Origin: Zerene cesonia
Lineage: Eukaryota; Arthropoda; Insecta; Lepidoptera; Pieridae
DNA length: 64,000 nucleotides
Reading direction: 5' to 3'
Assembly (NCBI RefSeq): GCF_012273895.1
Contig: NC_052121.1
Location: forward strand, 9,217,475 to 9,281,474
In this document: positions 1 through 11,315 of the stretch, in pieces
Position numbering within the stretch: position 1 is the stretch's first letter
Layout: the number at the start of each line of letters is the position of its first letter
Notes under the pieces: model-generated
Database searches by the model: none
Seen by the model: the letters and a program-made list of their open reading frames with translations, nothing else
What the model was told of the DNA's origin: nothing
Position numbers and translations under genes: made by a program

Positions 1-796
1 TACCCTTCATGACTATCCTAAAACCATTCATAAACCCGCATAGAACATAAGACCCTTGGATCGCAGCTATCTCCGAGACAATAAGATTCCTATTTTCCAT
101 GATAGCGGTAGACAGTACGCTACTAGTGTGAGTTGAAGAGGTTTTGTCCGGACAAGTGTCACGTGACGTCAGACATTCTTTTATGTAAGTACTCTGTACT
201 GACGAACTTTAAAACCCGGTTGCGTGTATCTATTCCCTGGTTCATTATGAGGAAAGTGTGCTTAGTGTGGCAAGCTAGTTCAAATTTGTTTAGCGATTCG
301 AGTGTGAAGAAGGACAAACATTACAAAAAATACTGGATTTTAAATATTTTTCAACGGACGCAGTAGAGTTGTCTGTACGTTATATGATACCAAATTTGCT
401 TTCGTGATATGTTATGCCGCTATCTTTAAGATTCCTTCACAAGCATTAAGAATAATATACAGAAAATTCAAGGTTTCAATTGTTATAACTAACATTTCAA
501 CCGTCTCTGAGCTCAAACGCAACCGATATCTGAGAAAGTTGGCATCTAAAAGAAGTACGCTATATTTCTCATAGTTTCTCCACCCATTTTCATATGGCCT
601 TAATGCATATCACAAGATTATCCCCGTGACGATTTCTTTCGTCTTACATACGCACCGACGCATATATAAAGGTTCCACTCTATTTAATGTTTAGATCATT
701 TGTCAGATATCCGTTTACTTAAGCCCATCAGGTCATTATACTATAGCCTATTGGGTATTGTACTGCAGAATTTAAATAGTCTTGATAAATCCGTTC
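1..796. other. AT-rich DNA, nothing recognised
   Basis: No repeat family seen elsewhere in the window, no splice-bounded reading frame and no RNA gene is visible. The 77-codon plus-strand frame at 133-366 has no domain, no signal peptide and no coding context, and I treat it as chance. Confidence 0.5.
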
Positions 797-890
797 TTTA
801 AGCCATAGCAGGCAACTGAGCTGGTGGTACGCCTGATGCTAGCGGCTTTTAAGAGGTAAGGTAATGGACTGGGGAGGGTGAGAAAAAAGA
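797..890 (+). repeat. Fragment of dispersed repeat family L
   Basis: A degraded piece carries the family L landmarks: 'gagctggtgg' followed by 'cgcctgatg', then 'ggactggg' and 'agggtgag'. The middle of the element, seen at 14.66 kb, is deleted. Family L is a common lepidopteran repeat of SINE or LINE-3'-end type; the class is inferred. Confidence 0.5.
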
Positions 891-3675
891 AGCAGAGAAC
901 GATAAAATATTAGTATATGCGTATAAACTCATACGGAATAGCGAAAATGATGAAACTTTTAATATCTCTAGCCTTATGGACTCACTGTTAATTCTAATTT
1001 TTTGTATATAGAATATCCAAGTATTATGTATAACCCTTATTAGCAAATAACATCGTTTTTAATTGCATTATTTTATAATTAGTAAGGTCTGTTGAACATT
1101 GTACTGAATAACATCAAAAGTTATATTTATAAACACAAAACCCTTTTCATAGATAACACCAGGTGATCGCTAAAATAAATTTATCACCGTTAACCTTCTA
1201 GTAATACCAGTCCAGTACTAATTAATTCAAATTCAAATCAACACATGTCGCCCGGTTTATCTACATTTACAAGTGTTATTATGTTAATTCGTTATAGGGC
1301 TCCGCTATTTTATGTAAAGATAACAAAAAACTAACGTAAAGGGACAAACTTTTTATACGCTTGAATTAATTTTCATTTAGGAATACCTAACGGCAGGATA
1401 AACTTACATGTTTATAAAGCTATGACTATATTACGCCTTGCAGTGGTAATGCTGTAATAATATTCTTACATCAGAAGCTATTTTTATAACCAGGCAGGTA
1501 AATGAACATAAATGATAAATAAATTGTTCCTATATCTAGTCTTTCGAAATGGACTAATAAATAATGTGACAATGTATTTATTTATTCTGAAATACGTGAA
1601 AAAGATTTGGGTAACATGAATGGGCAATAGGTAGTATGCACTATGAAACCTACATCTATTTCGATAGATCGAACCCAAGATGGCTCGGTACTACGCCCAC
1701 GAGTTTAACCCCTGTTATTATAAGTAAATTGTTAAAATAAACTATAATTTATAAGGAGCCCACCATAACATGGAGCATGTAATAATATTTCATACTCTAA
1801 ATATATTGAAGCACACCGCTCTAAATCTGTGAGTTACGATTTGTAAATTTACATGTTTGGATGTTATAAACTAATTTTATATACATTCGATTGAGGATTT
1901 ACGTTTTCCTTTTTTAGACAGTTACGTATACCAGCGGCCATTGTGACATTCGACGAAACACGTTGATTCCAGTTCTTGAATTATTTAAATGAGTTAATTA
2001 AACAGAACTCCGTTATAATCTGAGAACTTGGCGATAAAAATATTTTGCGAATTGCACACGGCTTTGAGAACAGTTATTTAGGTGTAACATTGACCTCTTT
2101 GGTGTTATAATTAATCAGATTTATCCTTCGTTATATGGATATCGTAAACATGTGCGTAGACAATGAAAACTAATATTATTTAAATGCAAGAATGTTCGAG
2201 ATTAATATATCTGAATGATAGAAGAAAGCAGAACGATATCTGTTAGTAATCAAAGATTCTACCAACAAAGTTCACTATCACTTCAAATACTTTCTAGGTG
2301 TCAACTTATTGTTCGGTTTTTTACAAGATTTACTCATAGCCTTATGAATCACTTTCTGGTTGAATAAAAAATGTAATAGTAATAGGTTTCATCGACTGAA
2401 CTCATCCATAGTAAATTACACGGTCTGACTTATTTTAACAATTATCTTTGATAATTCATTTATTTCAAAATTACTTTAACAACATAAATTACATTAACTT
2501 GTTACTGATATTTTTTGAAATAGGATGCATAAGTTTATAAATGAATTACTTTAAATTACACCTTAACTAAATCCCCCAAATGATAGATATATGTATATCT
2601 TCACCTCGTTTTTTTCTTTGCTTTAAAAACTTTATTTGTACCTAATTAGCTGTTAGCTGCAGACTATGCTTCTGGGATCTAATAGTTACCTATGATTATG
2701 ATAGCATTTAGTCTATGATTGTAATTTCAAAAAGCTTCACATCCATCCGTGTAAGTCATGACCTTTAATGCCATAAATGAGCTGCGATGCATCATTACAT
2801 AACCATAACTTTACTTAATTTAACTTATACCAATATATCACTTACAGTTTTCGTTGTTGCTCATCTAGCAAGATATTTAGAGCTCACAACTAGTCATTAC
2901 GAATAACATTCAAGACCTGAATCACTTGCCCAATACTTGGCGCTCTGTTTATATGTTCGGCGAACACGCGTTTAGTCAGCCGATCAAAATAACGCGCACT
3001 TGCATAACTGAAGCAAGAATATGCATAATAATTATTCTGCTAAAAGGTCACCGACGTCGCTAGGAAGAGGTACCAACACAGATTCCAAAATACCATACCA
3101 TATACATATGACAACAATTTTACGTCAAACACAAGATGGAGTAAGCCCACGGAACCTAACGACGCACGGAGTTACCGAGAGATAAAACTATAATAAATAA
3201 ATGCATGCGAAACGACAACCTCATTCGTTTTTGGAAACGACGGTTAAAATCCCAATAGAATTAACACATTTTCCAATATATAAGACCAATCGGAAATTAA
3301 ATCGACCGCAAAAAAGGCATCTGTACCGGCGATCAAATCGTTCATTTACCATATTATTACAAAAAAACAAACTGACCTAATTTTGACTACGGAGCTATAT
3401 GGAGGAGGCTCACTAATTTCTCTTTATTCTCTAGAGATATTATATATTATAACACTATATAGCGCAAGCATGCAGGCAAATGTAAGTACACTATTCTATT
3501 ATTCCATCACTTTTATAACAACTTCCATATTTTATTATTCTATAAATTTTTTATACGTTTAAGACGAAGGCTGGCATAACCAGACCATCCATTAATATTT
3601 TTTTGGATAGAAAGCAAGCAGTCCGTAGCATAAAAGTGCTCCAGCGATATATACCCTGATTTATTCATTACTAGA
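891..3675. other. 2.8 kb AT-rich DNA, nothing recognised
   Basis: No transposon fragment, tRNA-like segment or convincing reading frame is visible over this long stretch, which is unusually clean for this window. It may be single-copy intergenic or intronic DNA. A slightly GC-richer patch near 2935-3070 includes a near-palindrome around 'gttcggcgaac' but offers no further clue. Confidence 0.45.
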
Positions 3676-3870
3676 CTAGACGTCCCGGCTCCGCTCGGAT
3701 ATCAAGATTCTTGTCATATCCCAAGGGAGCATTTAATCGGGACAAAGTATTCCCAAGTATCACCCAATTCAGCTCACACCCTATCTGTGTACCAAATTTA
3801 ATCAAAATCCGTTCAGTAGTTCAGTAACTTTCATATTTTTAACATTAGTGTGAAGTGCGATGTATATATA
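3676..3870 (-). mobile_element. Non-autonomous CTAG-ended element, family D
   Basis: On the minus strand this ends in a CTAG terminus preceded by a GC-rich terminal segment ('cggagccgggacg' type). Upstream is the phrase 'aacggattttgat' typical of lepidopteran Helitron-like elements. The second family D copy, at 7.06-7.25 kb in the opposite orientation, shares the same order of segments. The start of the element runs into a TA-rich tract near 3860. Helitron membership is inferred from the CTAG end. Confidence 0.6.
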
Positions 3871-3917
3871 TATATTTTATCATGTTTCAATTTTGTTTGT
3901 ATATATATATATTTTAT
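3855..3917. repeat. Duplicated TA-rich segment
   Basis: The string 'gtatatatatatatttta' occurs twice, about 40 bp apart, at the 5' end of the family D element. This is probably microsatellite slippage or a local duplication. Confidence 0.6.
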
Positions 3918-4324
3918 GCAAGACTTAGCTAATGCATGTTATAACTATTTGTATCAAATAAAACAAATATGACATGCGTATAATTCCATTTACCGCACAA
4001 CATGAATAATGCATAGGTAATTTAATAAACACAAAGCCCTAAAAGGAACCGACGTTATTGACTATGAAGTGAAATAGCTAAGTTGCGGCAATCCAAATCT
4101 TGAGTGGTATAAAAGCAATTCTTTGTCTGTCATAAATATCGATTCACTATTGATCTTATAGTGAATTTTGTTAAATTAAAACCCTTATTTTCACGTTGAG
4201 AGTGGCCTATTTCGCTAGCAACATATTAATCGGTATATATAATGTACGTAGCGAGTTGTTAAAAATATCGTTTTGATAAGTATCACACTGTCCATGGACA
4301 GCATAAAGCACATGTACAATTTTA

Positions 4325-4518
4325 TCCTACTAATATTATAAATGTGAATTTTGTGTACGTGTATGTTTGTTACTCTTTCACGCAAAAATTACTGAACCGA
4401 TTGCAACGAAATTTGGTACGTAGATAGCTGGATAACTGGAACAGCACATAGGCATTTTTTATCCTGATATTCCTATGGGATACAGACTTACGCGGATGAA
4501 GCCGCTGGGCGCAGCTAT
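4325..4518 (+). mobile_element. Non-autonomous Helitron, family A
   Basis: The copy starts with 'tcctactaatattataaatg', carries 'cactgaaccgattg'-like sequence in the middle and the 'tattcctatgggatac' block, and ends in 'cgcagctat', where other copies have CTAG. The terminal hairpin is degraded ('gcggatgaagccgc'). Family A copies have TC...CTAG ends, no target duplication, and a CGCGG/CCGCG hairpin about 12 nt before the end. That is the Helitron signature. Confidence 0.75.
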
Positions 4519-4569
4519 TAACAGATATCTTTACTTAAATACACCAGTCCGTGTGACATTTTACTGTGT

Positions 4570-4842
4570 GATGGACTCGCTTCGGCACAAAGCAGGCGTA
4601 GCACCGGGGAAGTACCACACCCCTATAGAAGACTGGCGTGAAATAGTAGTAGCCACTGTGTTTTGTTCGGCGAATGGGGGAGACAGAGGTCCGTTTCCTT
4701 TTTCCCACCTTTCACAGTCCATTCCTACTTTCAATTCTTCCCTTACCCCTTAAAAGCGTGCAGCGCATTTGTACAAGCACTACCACTGCGAAAATTCAAG
4801 TGCTGTAACTACCATCAGGCGAACCACCAAGTCAGTTGCCCA
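4570..4842 (-). repeat. Dispersed repeat family L, inverted orientation
   Basis: It matches the family L copy at 14.66-14.98 kb in reverse: 'accggggaagtaccacacc', 'gaagactggcgtgaaatag', 'gttcggcgaatggggg' and the closing 'accatcaggcgaaccacc'. The two plus-strand frames here (92 and 107 codons) are readings through this repeat and are not genes. Confidence 0.65.
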
Positions 4843-5508
4843 AAGGCACCCACGATAACGTATACAAAAATTAACCCACAGATAACAAATCAATTTACAT
4901 CCAATTACACGGTACACTTCAAACCGAACGCGAGCAAATCCAAACATTATTTTATCTGTATACACTTGTATCGGGAACGAATTTAAACACTTTCCAATCA
5001 ACGAGCAAACACGAGATGTAACATTTATGTAGCGAGCGAATCAGACTGCGTGACTGTTAGTTTTGGCATAGATTAGGCGTATGTCAAATGTGGCTTGTTA
5101 CAGTATATTAGTGAATGCCTCTGAGGATAGATACTCTATCAGGAAATACACAATGAATACTTAGAATGCTCAGGCAGAGTAGATTTTTTTTTTATTTAAA
5201 TGTATTTCAAACATATAACCCTAAAGTTTGCCATTTATTTTACATTAGAAATAAGATTCTATTGATGTTTATTAAAACATTTGAAATTCATGTTTTATCA
5301 ATGTTATAATTAGGGACGATCTCATGACCTAATTATAATCATATTATCTTACGAATTATTTATACGCATTTCATATATATATTTTTCAATTAAAACAAAA
5401 TTTTTCTTGACACATTTAAAGTATGCATCATATATTTATATAAATATAGGCATCGAATGTATTTTCATAGATTTTTCACTCACAAATATCCTTCTCAAAA
5501 TAATCGAC
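4843..5508. other. AT-rich DNA, nothing recognised
   Basis: No repeat family or gene is recognised. A T-run lies near 5185-5195 and short TA-rich tracts near 5375-5450. Confidence 0.4.
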
Positions 5509-5512
5509 TTTT

Positions 5513-5608
5513 CTATAGAGTAACATTTAGCGCATCGGTTTCATAATCTGTGGCCCCAACGAGGACCGCATGGTCGGACCATTTACGGCAAGCCGAGGCC
5601 CGCGTAGG
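5513..5608 (-). pseudogene. 31-codon frame with SDHAVLVGATDYET tail, probably repeat-derived
   Basis: On the minus strand a GC-rich frame runs between stops and ends in 'SDHAVLVGATDYETDALN' plus three residues and a stop. This tail resembles sequence I associate with repeat-derived lepidopteran predicted proteins, but I cannot confirm that here. A related TDYET motif occurs about 213 bp away in the neighbouring frame at 5705-5906, in the same orientation, which suggests a diverged internal duplication. Confidence 0.35.
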
Positions 5609-5635
5609 TCATGGGCCGGAGTTGTCTTAATCGAT

Positions 5636-5641
5636 TTTATT
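5636..5641 (-). promoter_or_regulatory. Candidate polyadenylation signal (AATAAA)
   Basis: The complement reads AATAAA about 65 nt downstream of the stop of the frame at 5705-5906. A GCGGCA/TGCCGC hairpin lies between. Supportive only if that frame is expressed; the hexamer is common by chance in AT-rich DNA. Confidence 0.2.
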
Positions 5642-5704
5642 GTGCGGCAGCATTGTTCCGCATTTTTTGCCGCCCGTGGGAAACGTATCAGGTGTTGAGG
5701 CTGT

Positions 5705-5906
5705 TCAATGTTCGATTTTTGTTGATTTCACGCAATTGCTACTATAGATCACGTCTGTTTTTGTCTCATAATCTGTGACGTTTTTGTCAAGGAGTTTTTG
5801 TACGTCTTTTGCAATTGTCATGATGAAGTCTAAATATTGTTGAACACTGTTCGTCACTTCGTCGCATGGAAACCGATTTACTTCGAATACAAATTCGCTT
5901 ATGAAG
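5705..5906 (-). CDS. Possible C-terminal exon of an unrecognised gene or transposon protein
   Basis: On the minus strand a pyrimidine run ending in AG (complement of 5907-5915) looks like a 3' splice site. It is followed by about 67 open codons to a TGA. The peptide is protein-like, with an amphipathic stretch 'VQQYLDFIMTIAKDVQKLL' and then 'NVTDYETKTDVIYSS'. An AATAAA lies about 65 nt past the stop (complement of 5636-5641), after a GC-rich hairpin. The frame can be read back to an ATG at 5953. The TDYET motif is shared with the frame at 5513-5608. I do not recognise a family; a repeat-derived origin is as likely as a host gene. No upstream exon could be identified. Confidence 0.3.
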
Positions 5907-6073
5907 CTAAAAAAAAGCTTTATTGTATGGGACGGAAATAAACGATAAATCACACATTTTTTGGTCTTTAGTGTTTTAGTGTTTTATTCTAATGACTTTT
6001 GCTTTCAGGCAAATAGACTCTTAACAATGTGATATATAAATATCCTAAATCTACAATGAACTAAATTTACATA

Positions 6074-6212
6074 CTAGCGGTTCGCCTCGGCTTCGCACGT
6101 GGTATATATCTATGGCACTCAGAGATTCATATAAATATCTAATGGTAAAGGAATTTTTGAAATCGGTCCAATGGTCCCCGAGATAAACGCGTTCAAACAC
6201 ACAAAATCTCTA
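6074..6212 (-). mobile_element. CTAG-ended element, family B, 5' truncated
   Basis: Reading from the CTAG end on the minus strand it has the family B terminal segment (complement of 'ctagcggttcgcctcgg'), followed by the 'tttttgaaatcggtcca' block and 'gcgttcaaacacac'. The normal 5' 'ctatactaatattataaag' is missing. Confidence 0.65.
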
Positions 6213-6274
6213 CCAATGAATATTTACCAGTGAAGGAAATTCAAATCAAAATAATAGTATTTATTTATATAATA

Positions 6275-6470
6275 CTAGCTGCGCCGCATTTTTACCCGCG
6301 TAAGTCCATACCCCGTAGGAATATCAGGATAAAAAGTAGCTTACATGTTATTCCAGTTGTCCAGCTATCTACGTACCCAATTTCAATACAATCGGTTCAG
6401 TAGTTTTTGCGTGAAAGAGCAACAAACACACACATCCTTACAAACTTTCGCATTAATAATATAAGTAAGA
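6275..6470 (-). mobile_element. Non-autonomous Helitron, family A
   Basis: Nearly complete copy with CTAG at 6275-6278. The terminal hairpin is decayed ('gccgcatttttacccgcg'). The 'ccgtaggaatatcagg', 'cagttgtccagctatctacg', 'caatcggttcagtag' and 'gcgtgaaagagcaacaaac' blocks are all present. Confidence 0.8.
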
Positions 6471-7061
6471 TATTAGTAGGCTATTATTAAAAAATATCAG
6501 CAAACAACTCTTTAAATATATTCATATTTTTTCTCACTAATTTAACATTCGTAGCTAATTGCTTATCTGCATTCAATAAAGTATTAATGTAGTATTATCT
6601 AATTTAGATGCGCACGCGCAGGTCGTTGCTCCAAGTGCACTGTGGGTTATTTTTATTGAAAGCTGCAAGTAGCTGCGCTTATCTTAGTTCCTTGATAAGT
6701 TATTGCACGAGGAATATCTTAGCAAACGTTTAATATATTTTAATGTGTAATCGAAAGTATTTAAGATATGAGAATATTTTATGAATGCGGTTCGCAACGA
6801 AATAGATATGAGAATTATTATAAACACACAAACATAAAGAATACATACAATGACCCTTGGTACTGTGAAATAATATATAGATATTTTCTTCTAAATTTGA
6901 AATGTATTTGGGTGGAGGAGTCCTCTACTCGAATGGATATATGGATATTTTTTAATTTTTCACATAGGATTGGTCCTCTGATCGAATCGGGGTGAACTGA
7001 GATTATTTTCGACGTAGGCAGATAAATAAAAACTTGGACAAGGTGTTGGTATTGTATGACC
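6471..7061. other. AT-rich DNA, nothing recognised
   Basis: The overlapping frames of 75, 100 and 68 codons in 6768-7166 lie on opposite strands with no recognisable domain. The last part of these frames crosses into the family D element. Confidence 0.4.
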
Positions 7062-7252
7062 AAATATAATATTATACTCGTAAATGTGAATGTTTGTCTG
7101 TTTGGATGTTTGTAGGTCAATCACGCTGAAACTACCGAACGGATTTTGATGAAATTTTGTATACAAACAGGATACTTTTTACCCCGACTAAATTCTCCCT
7201 TGGGATTAAACAGAAATCTTGATATCCGGGCGGAGCCGGGACGTGCGTCTAG
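7062..7252 (+). mobile_element. Non-autonomous CTAG-ended element, family D
   Basis: It starts near 'ataatattatactcg', carries 'accgaacggattttgatg', 'ctcccttgggattaaac', 'cttgatatccgggcggagcc' and ends 'gacgtgcgtctag' followed by T. The short GC-rich inverted repeat before CTAG fits a Helitron-type terminus. It is the better preserved of the two family D copies. Confidence 0.7.
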
Positions 7253-7833
7253 TTATAAATAAATCCTAATTGATCAAATAAAAGCTTATTGCTTGCTATA
7301 GCAATTATTTCAAAGCAAAAAAATGTAACTTTAATTATTTATGCAACTAATAAAGACTGTTTTTTTAACATATGTTCTGTCAGATCCAATAACTCCCACG
7401 GAATACGTATCTCATGCAGGTTATAAAGTGTTAAACATTCAACTTCATTCAAATACTTACTCTCAACACAATTTTTCGACCATAAACACATCAAAATATG
7501 ATGAAGGAGATCGTTAATCAAAATGGCGTATAAAATTACATTATACGTATTGATGTTAATAAATAAACACGCTTTGATACAATAATCAGCCATAAATCAG
7601 TGCAGTTTAGCGTCAGGTTTAATGCGGCCCGTTTAAGTGCTTAACTCAAATAGTCTAACCTAGATCGAATGAATCACCTACGCGGAGTTATATTTAGTTA
7701 TAAATGTTGTTTGTACGGATTTATAGTTGTGTAAAATAAAATAATGTGAGAGAAAAATGAGTGAAAAATGATTGTGGATGATTCTGCCTGCCTTGACTTT
7801 GATGAAATCCTATCCTCCTACTAGTATATATAT
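7253..7833. other. AT-rich DNA, nothing recognised
   Basis: The 84-codon minus-strand frame (7339-7593) shows no domain, no splice context and no repeat similarity that I can recognise. Confidence 0.4.
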
Positions 7834-8030
7834 TCTACTAATATTATAAATGCGAAAGTTTGTAAGGAAGTGTGTGTGTTTGTTACTCTTTCACGCAAAA
7901 ACTACTGATCCGATTGCAATAAAATTTGTTACGTAGATAGCTGAGCAACTGAAATAACATATAGGGACTTTTTATCCCGATATTCCTTAGGATACGGAAT
8001 TACGCGGGTGAAACCGCGGGTCGCAGCTAG
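7834..8030 (+). mobile_element. Non-autonomous Helitron, family A, intact ends
   Basis: Full-length copy from 'tctactaatattataaatgc' to 'gcagctag' followed by T. The terminal hairpin is perfect (CGCGG, loop gtgaaa, CCGCG) and lies 12 nt before the end. Confidence 0.85.
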
Positions 8031-8079
8031 TTTATAATATAACTCAAACTAGTGTTACAGAAACTTTCTCTGTAACTTA

Positions 8080-8212
8080 TACTGATGTGGGGATCATTTT
8101 GGCATCATTTGTTTTTTACTTGTATTTGACATAACTGTTTGATTTTTGCCTTACTACCTATATACATGTATACATGTTTCGGTGTCAAATAAAGGTATGT
8201 CTATGTCTGTGC
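8080..8212 (+). repeat. Probable LINE 3' end with AATAAA and short tandem tail
   Basis: AATAAA at 8188-8193 within 'gtgtcaaataaaggtatg' is followed directly by a tandem 'tatgtc' tail. The layout (GTGTCAAATAAA then a short repeat instead of poly(A)) parallels the ends at 26.85, 44.57 and 63.9 kb. No coding part remains. Confidence 0.4.
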
Positions 8213-8251
8213 CTTACTTTAATGAAATTTGTTAGCAACCTACGCAGCCTT

Positions 8252-8290
8252 TTAGGACGTCCACTGTTGGACATTGGCCTCCCCCAAAGA
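8252..8290 (-). pseudogene. RTE-type LINE C-terminus remnant
   Basis: On the minus strand the sequence reads 'GEANVQQWTS' then a stop. It matches the 'GEAYVQQW' end that closes RTE/BovB-type reverse transcriptase proteins in Lepidoptera (established family knowledge). Only about 12 codons survive; it is a dead 5'-truncated insertion. Confidence 0.6.
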
Positions 8291-8295
8291 TTTCT

Positions 8296-8930
8296 AAACC
8301 ACTGTTACATTTATGCCAAATAATGATCTTATTGCGTTTACGGCATTCAGTAAATTAAATAATAAGTTAAACAGAACATATAAATAGTAGATCTCAAAAC
8401 CGCCAATAACTGAAAACTGCTGTACGTGCAGCGAAGCTTCAGAATATTGCCTTTTAAACTTTTCTATGCTGAAATATCATTAATGTTCAATAACTTCTAA
8501 TTATTTGTTTTATTATTATGCTATGTGCCATGCCATTAAAATAAACGTATTATTTTCTTTTAATTACACAAACTGTACAATTATTACTACACTATTAAAT
8601 TTACACAATGAAATCCACACATTGGGGTAGCTATAACAACGTTACATTTACTTTATTATTTGCATATACAATGTGCATCGCAAATCATCGGGTCAGGCAG
8701 GCTACTCAGAAATGCAGCATATATTCCCATAAACAATTGTTATTCTATTATTATTCCATACATACAGATAACTGTACAATTACGCAACTACGCAGGTACA
8801 GTTAGGGCCAACAAATGACCTTAACAAAATGAACCTATTGTGACGGACTTGTACCTTCAGATTGCACTGTCATTATCTTTTGTATTTCGTATTTGAAATG
8901 ACGGGTAAAGGCTTGTGAATGTTGAAAATC
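8296..8930. other. AT-rich DNA, nothing recognised
   Basis: No repeat family is recognised. The 65-codon plus-strand frame at 8608-8805 lacks any coding signature. Confidence 0.4.
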
Positions 8931-8934
8931 TATC

Positions 8935-9127
8935 TATAAAGATAGAGGAACTACGCCTGCGACTTCATTCGCGGTTGAAATCCGATTATAACGCGTTATT
9001 TTCAAAATTTTATGACTTTTGTAGCTAGCTACATGTATACATTATGTGGTGAAGCTCTAGAGAATTTGAATTGAGGAAGGCTATAGACGATATATGTACC
9101 ACGGGTGAAGCCGGGGCGGACCGCTAG
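8935..9127 (+). mobile_element. Chimeric CTAG-ended element with family B 3' end
   Basis: The last 50 bp ('ttgaggaaggctatag', 'gtaccacgggtgaagccg', 'gcggaccgctag') are family B. The upstream part ('gactacgcctgcgacttc' type, 'gcggttgaaatccg') does not match family B copies. Either two elements are fused or the 5' end was swapped. Confidence 0.5.
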
Positions 9128-9542
9128 TCTTCTATAAGACGTGGCTTCAAAGTGACCTATTTCTAGAAGTTTCTTTATATATATTATTTTGTACGTAAAA
9201 ATTTAACAGTTGCACATACTAAATAAAAGTCAGACACATCTTATAATCATAGCGTAGTTGTGTACCTACGTATTTCATGCTTTTTATCATATCCTTAAAT
9301 GTCTTCGAGCATTTAAAAGCCTTTACTTCCCAGTGCCGTATTTTAAGAGCTTAAGCGTATCCTCTCTTTACTCTGCTGATAAAATCCATTACGAGCCGTC
9401 TGTTATATCGCGTATGAGTCGTGTGATTAATTACGAAGAAAAATGTGTAGTTATACACATTTACTATGGGCTTAAATCATTGCTAAACGATCTTAAAGCA
9501 ATATTACCCTTTATAACAAATTAGCTCTCTGCCCGTGTGAAA
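9128..9542. other. No feature recognised
   Basis: The 88-codon frame at 9258-9524 has no domain or splice context and is probably chance. Confidence 0.4.
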
Positions 9543-9740
9543 TCTATACTAATATTATAAAGATTTTGTTTTGTTTTGTATTATAAAGACTTTGTTTATT
9601 TGTTTGTTTGAACGCACTAATCTCAGGAACAACTGGTCTTATTTGAAAAATTCTTTCAGTGTTAGATTTTGAGAACCCATTTATTGAGGAAGGCTACAGG
9701 CTATATATGTACCACAGGAGAAGCCGGGGTGGACCACTAA
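9543..9740 (+). mobile_element. Non-autonomous Helitron-type element, family B, both ends present
   Basis: It runs from 'tctatactaatattataaag' to 'gtggaccactaa', so the 3' end is CTAA, which still fits the Helitron CTRR rule, and it sits between A and T. An internal local duplication repeats 'tattataaagactttg' near the start. Typical family B blocks 'gaacgcactaatctcagg' and 'attgaggaaggctacag' are present. Confidence 0.75.
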
Positions 9741-9925
9741 TAAAAAGATAGACAGTCCCGGGGTTATCGCCTTATAGTATTCGTTTTCGTGGTATTTTCG
9801 GGTGAATTAAATATCCTATCTTGGGTCTCAAAATATCTCTTTACCAAATTTTATCTTAAACGAACCAGTAGTTTATAAGATTAGCGCGTTTAAGTAAATA
9901 AACAACTCTCCCGGTTAATATAGTA
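9741..9925 (-). mobile_element. Degenerate Helitron-like element
   Basis: Decayed blocks 'ctttaccaaattttatc', 'aacgaaccagtagttta' and 'gattagcgcgtttaag' follow the order seen in reversed CTAG-ended elements. It directly abuts the family B copy at 9740. No clean ends remain. Confidence 0.4.
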
Positions 9926-10992
9926 GTACAGATAATTAATAAATAATAGTTTAATAGGACTATCGTAGATTTTATATAATAATAAGATAGAAAATATTAA
10001 ATCAATATCTTTTAGGGGGATCTTGCTTCCATATCTATCCAGTGGAAAGATCCGAAGTATCTTTACTTAAAAACATTTGGTCTTTAGTCCACAAGACGTA
10101 GAAACAGACTCAGATTGCAAAAGTCAGAAACGTAAGAGACTTAAGCCGAGTTTTTAAGTCGTATTTAAATTCACCCCAGGCCTGTAAGCATTAAGGTCAA
10201 GGACGGAATAATTTAGGGGCTGGCGAGTTAGATTTGAGAAATTACAAGTAGATTACAATTGCGGTATTGCTCTGGTGATGTAATTAAATACACATTCATT
10301 ACTTTGGAAGCGCTTATATGCTTTTAATAATAGTAATATAGTTTCAGTGCTTAGTGCTACACTATTTGGAATATGCTCTGTTTGGATGAAGATACTCCAT
10401 TTCTATCTTCATAAATAGCCATTGTAACTATTATATCTATGAAATTTTCAAACTTTATGTGTCGCCGATTGCAATAGCGTACCAAATTCATTTCAAATTT
10501 ATTCGACAAGGACGGAGCTATGTCAAACGCATCTTAGATCTCTTTCTAATGCGTAGAATCATTTTGTCCTTTGTATAAACTATAATACAAAACAATTCAA
10601 CCATATGACTAATAACCTCAAATACTGAACTCCGATTTCTATGTGGCTAGGATACTAATGAAGACTCGTTGTTACAGAATTCCAACTATAGTGTGTTGAT
10701 AAGGACTTAAAATAATGCAGTAAGCGCATACCTATCTCGACGGCGATACAAACATACATTTCAACAAGTTAATTAAGGGTATTTTTTTATTTTTTTTTTA
10801 CTCCACTGGATGCTTTAGCGATTGCGGGATAGTTTATAAATAAATTCGTGAAGATTACTCCTGATATGAATGCATTGGCGGTTTTCTTATGGATGTAAGT
10901 ATTGCTTTTTTATGTTATAAACTAATGTAAGTACATAGTTTTTATTCTAATATACAGAGGGCCTATTCTTATACCTTTAAACGAGCAATTCT

Positions 10993-10996
<4 letters not shown>
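9926..10996. other. About 1.1 kb AT-rich DNA, nothing recognised
   Basis: No repeat copies or credible reading frames. A T-rich run lies at 10780-10800. Confidence 0.45.

Positions 10997-11031
<35 letters not shown>
10997..11031. repeat. (TA)n microsatellite
   Basis: About 17 TA units, immediately upstream of the family F fragment; such tracts often border these elements. Confidence 0.9.
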
Positions 11032-11035
<4 letters not shown>

Positions 11036-11160
11036 GGAATCTCGGAATCGGCTCGAACGATTTTCATGAAATTTAGCATACAGGGGGTTTCGGGGGCGAT
11101 AAATCGATCTAGTTAGGAATTTTTTTTAGAAAATGTCATATTCGTGATTTATTCGTGTTT
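11032..11160 (+). repeat. Dispersed repeat family F fragment
   Basis: The sequence 'gaatctcggaatcggctc', 'cgattttcatgaaatttag', 'tttcgggggcgataaatcg' resembles a widespread lepidopteran element containing the 'aacgattttcatgaaattt' phrase shared in style with Helitron-like families. This is the only copy in the window. Confidence 0.5.
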
Positions 11161-11194
11161 TTTTTTCCTGACATCTATTGGTGAATAAGAATAC

Positions 11195-11315
11195 TATTTT
11201 GCTTCGTAGATAGCTGGACAACTGAAATAACACATAGGCACTTTTTATACCGATATTCCTACGGGATACTGTTACGCAGCACGCTTACGCGGTTTCAACC
11301 GCGGGTCACAGCTAG
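11195..11315 (+). mobile_element. Non-autonomous Helitron, family A, 5' truncated
   Basis: The 3' half only: 'gtagatagctggacaactg', 'ccgatattcctacgggat', an intact CGCGG/CCGCG terminal hairpin with loop tttcaa, and 'cacagctag'. A small insertion containing 'gcagcacgcttac' sits before the hairpin. Confidence 0.75.

Noticed and set aside
4475..5001. Frames of 92, 107 and 73 codons
   Set aside because: They lie across a Helitron end and an inverted family L repeat, on both strands, with no domain.
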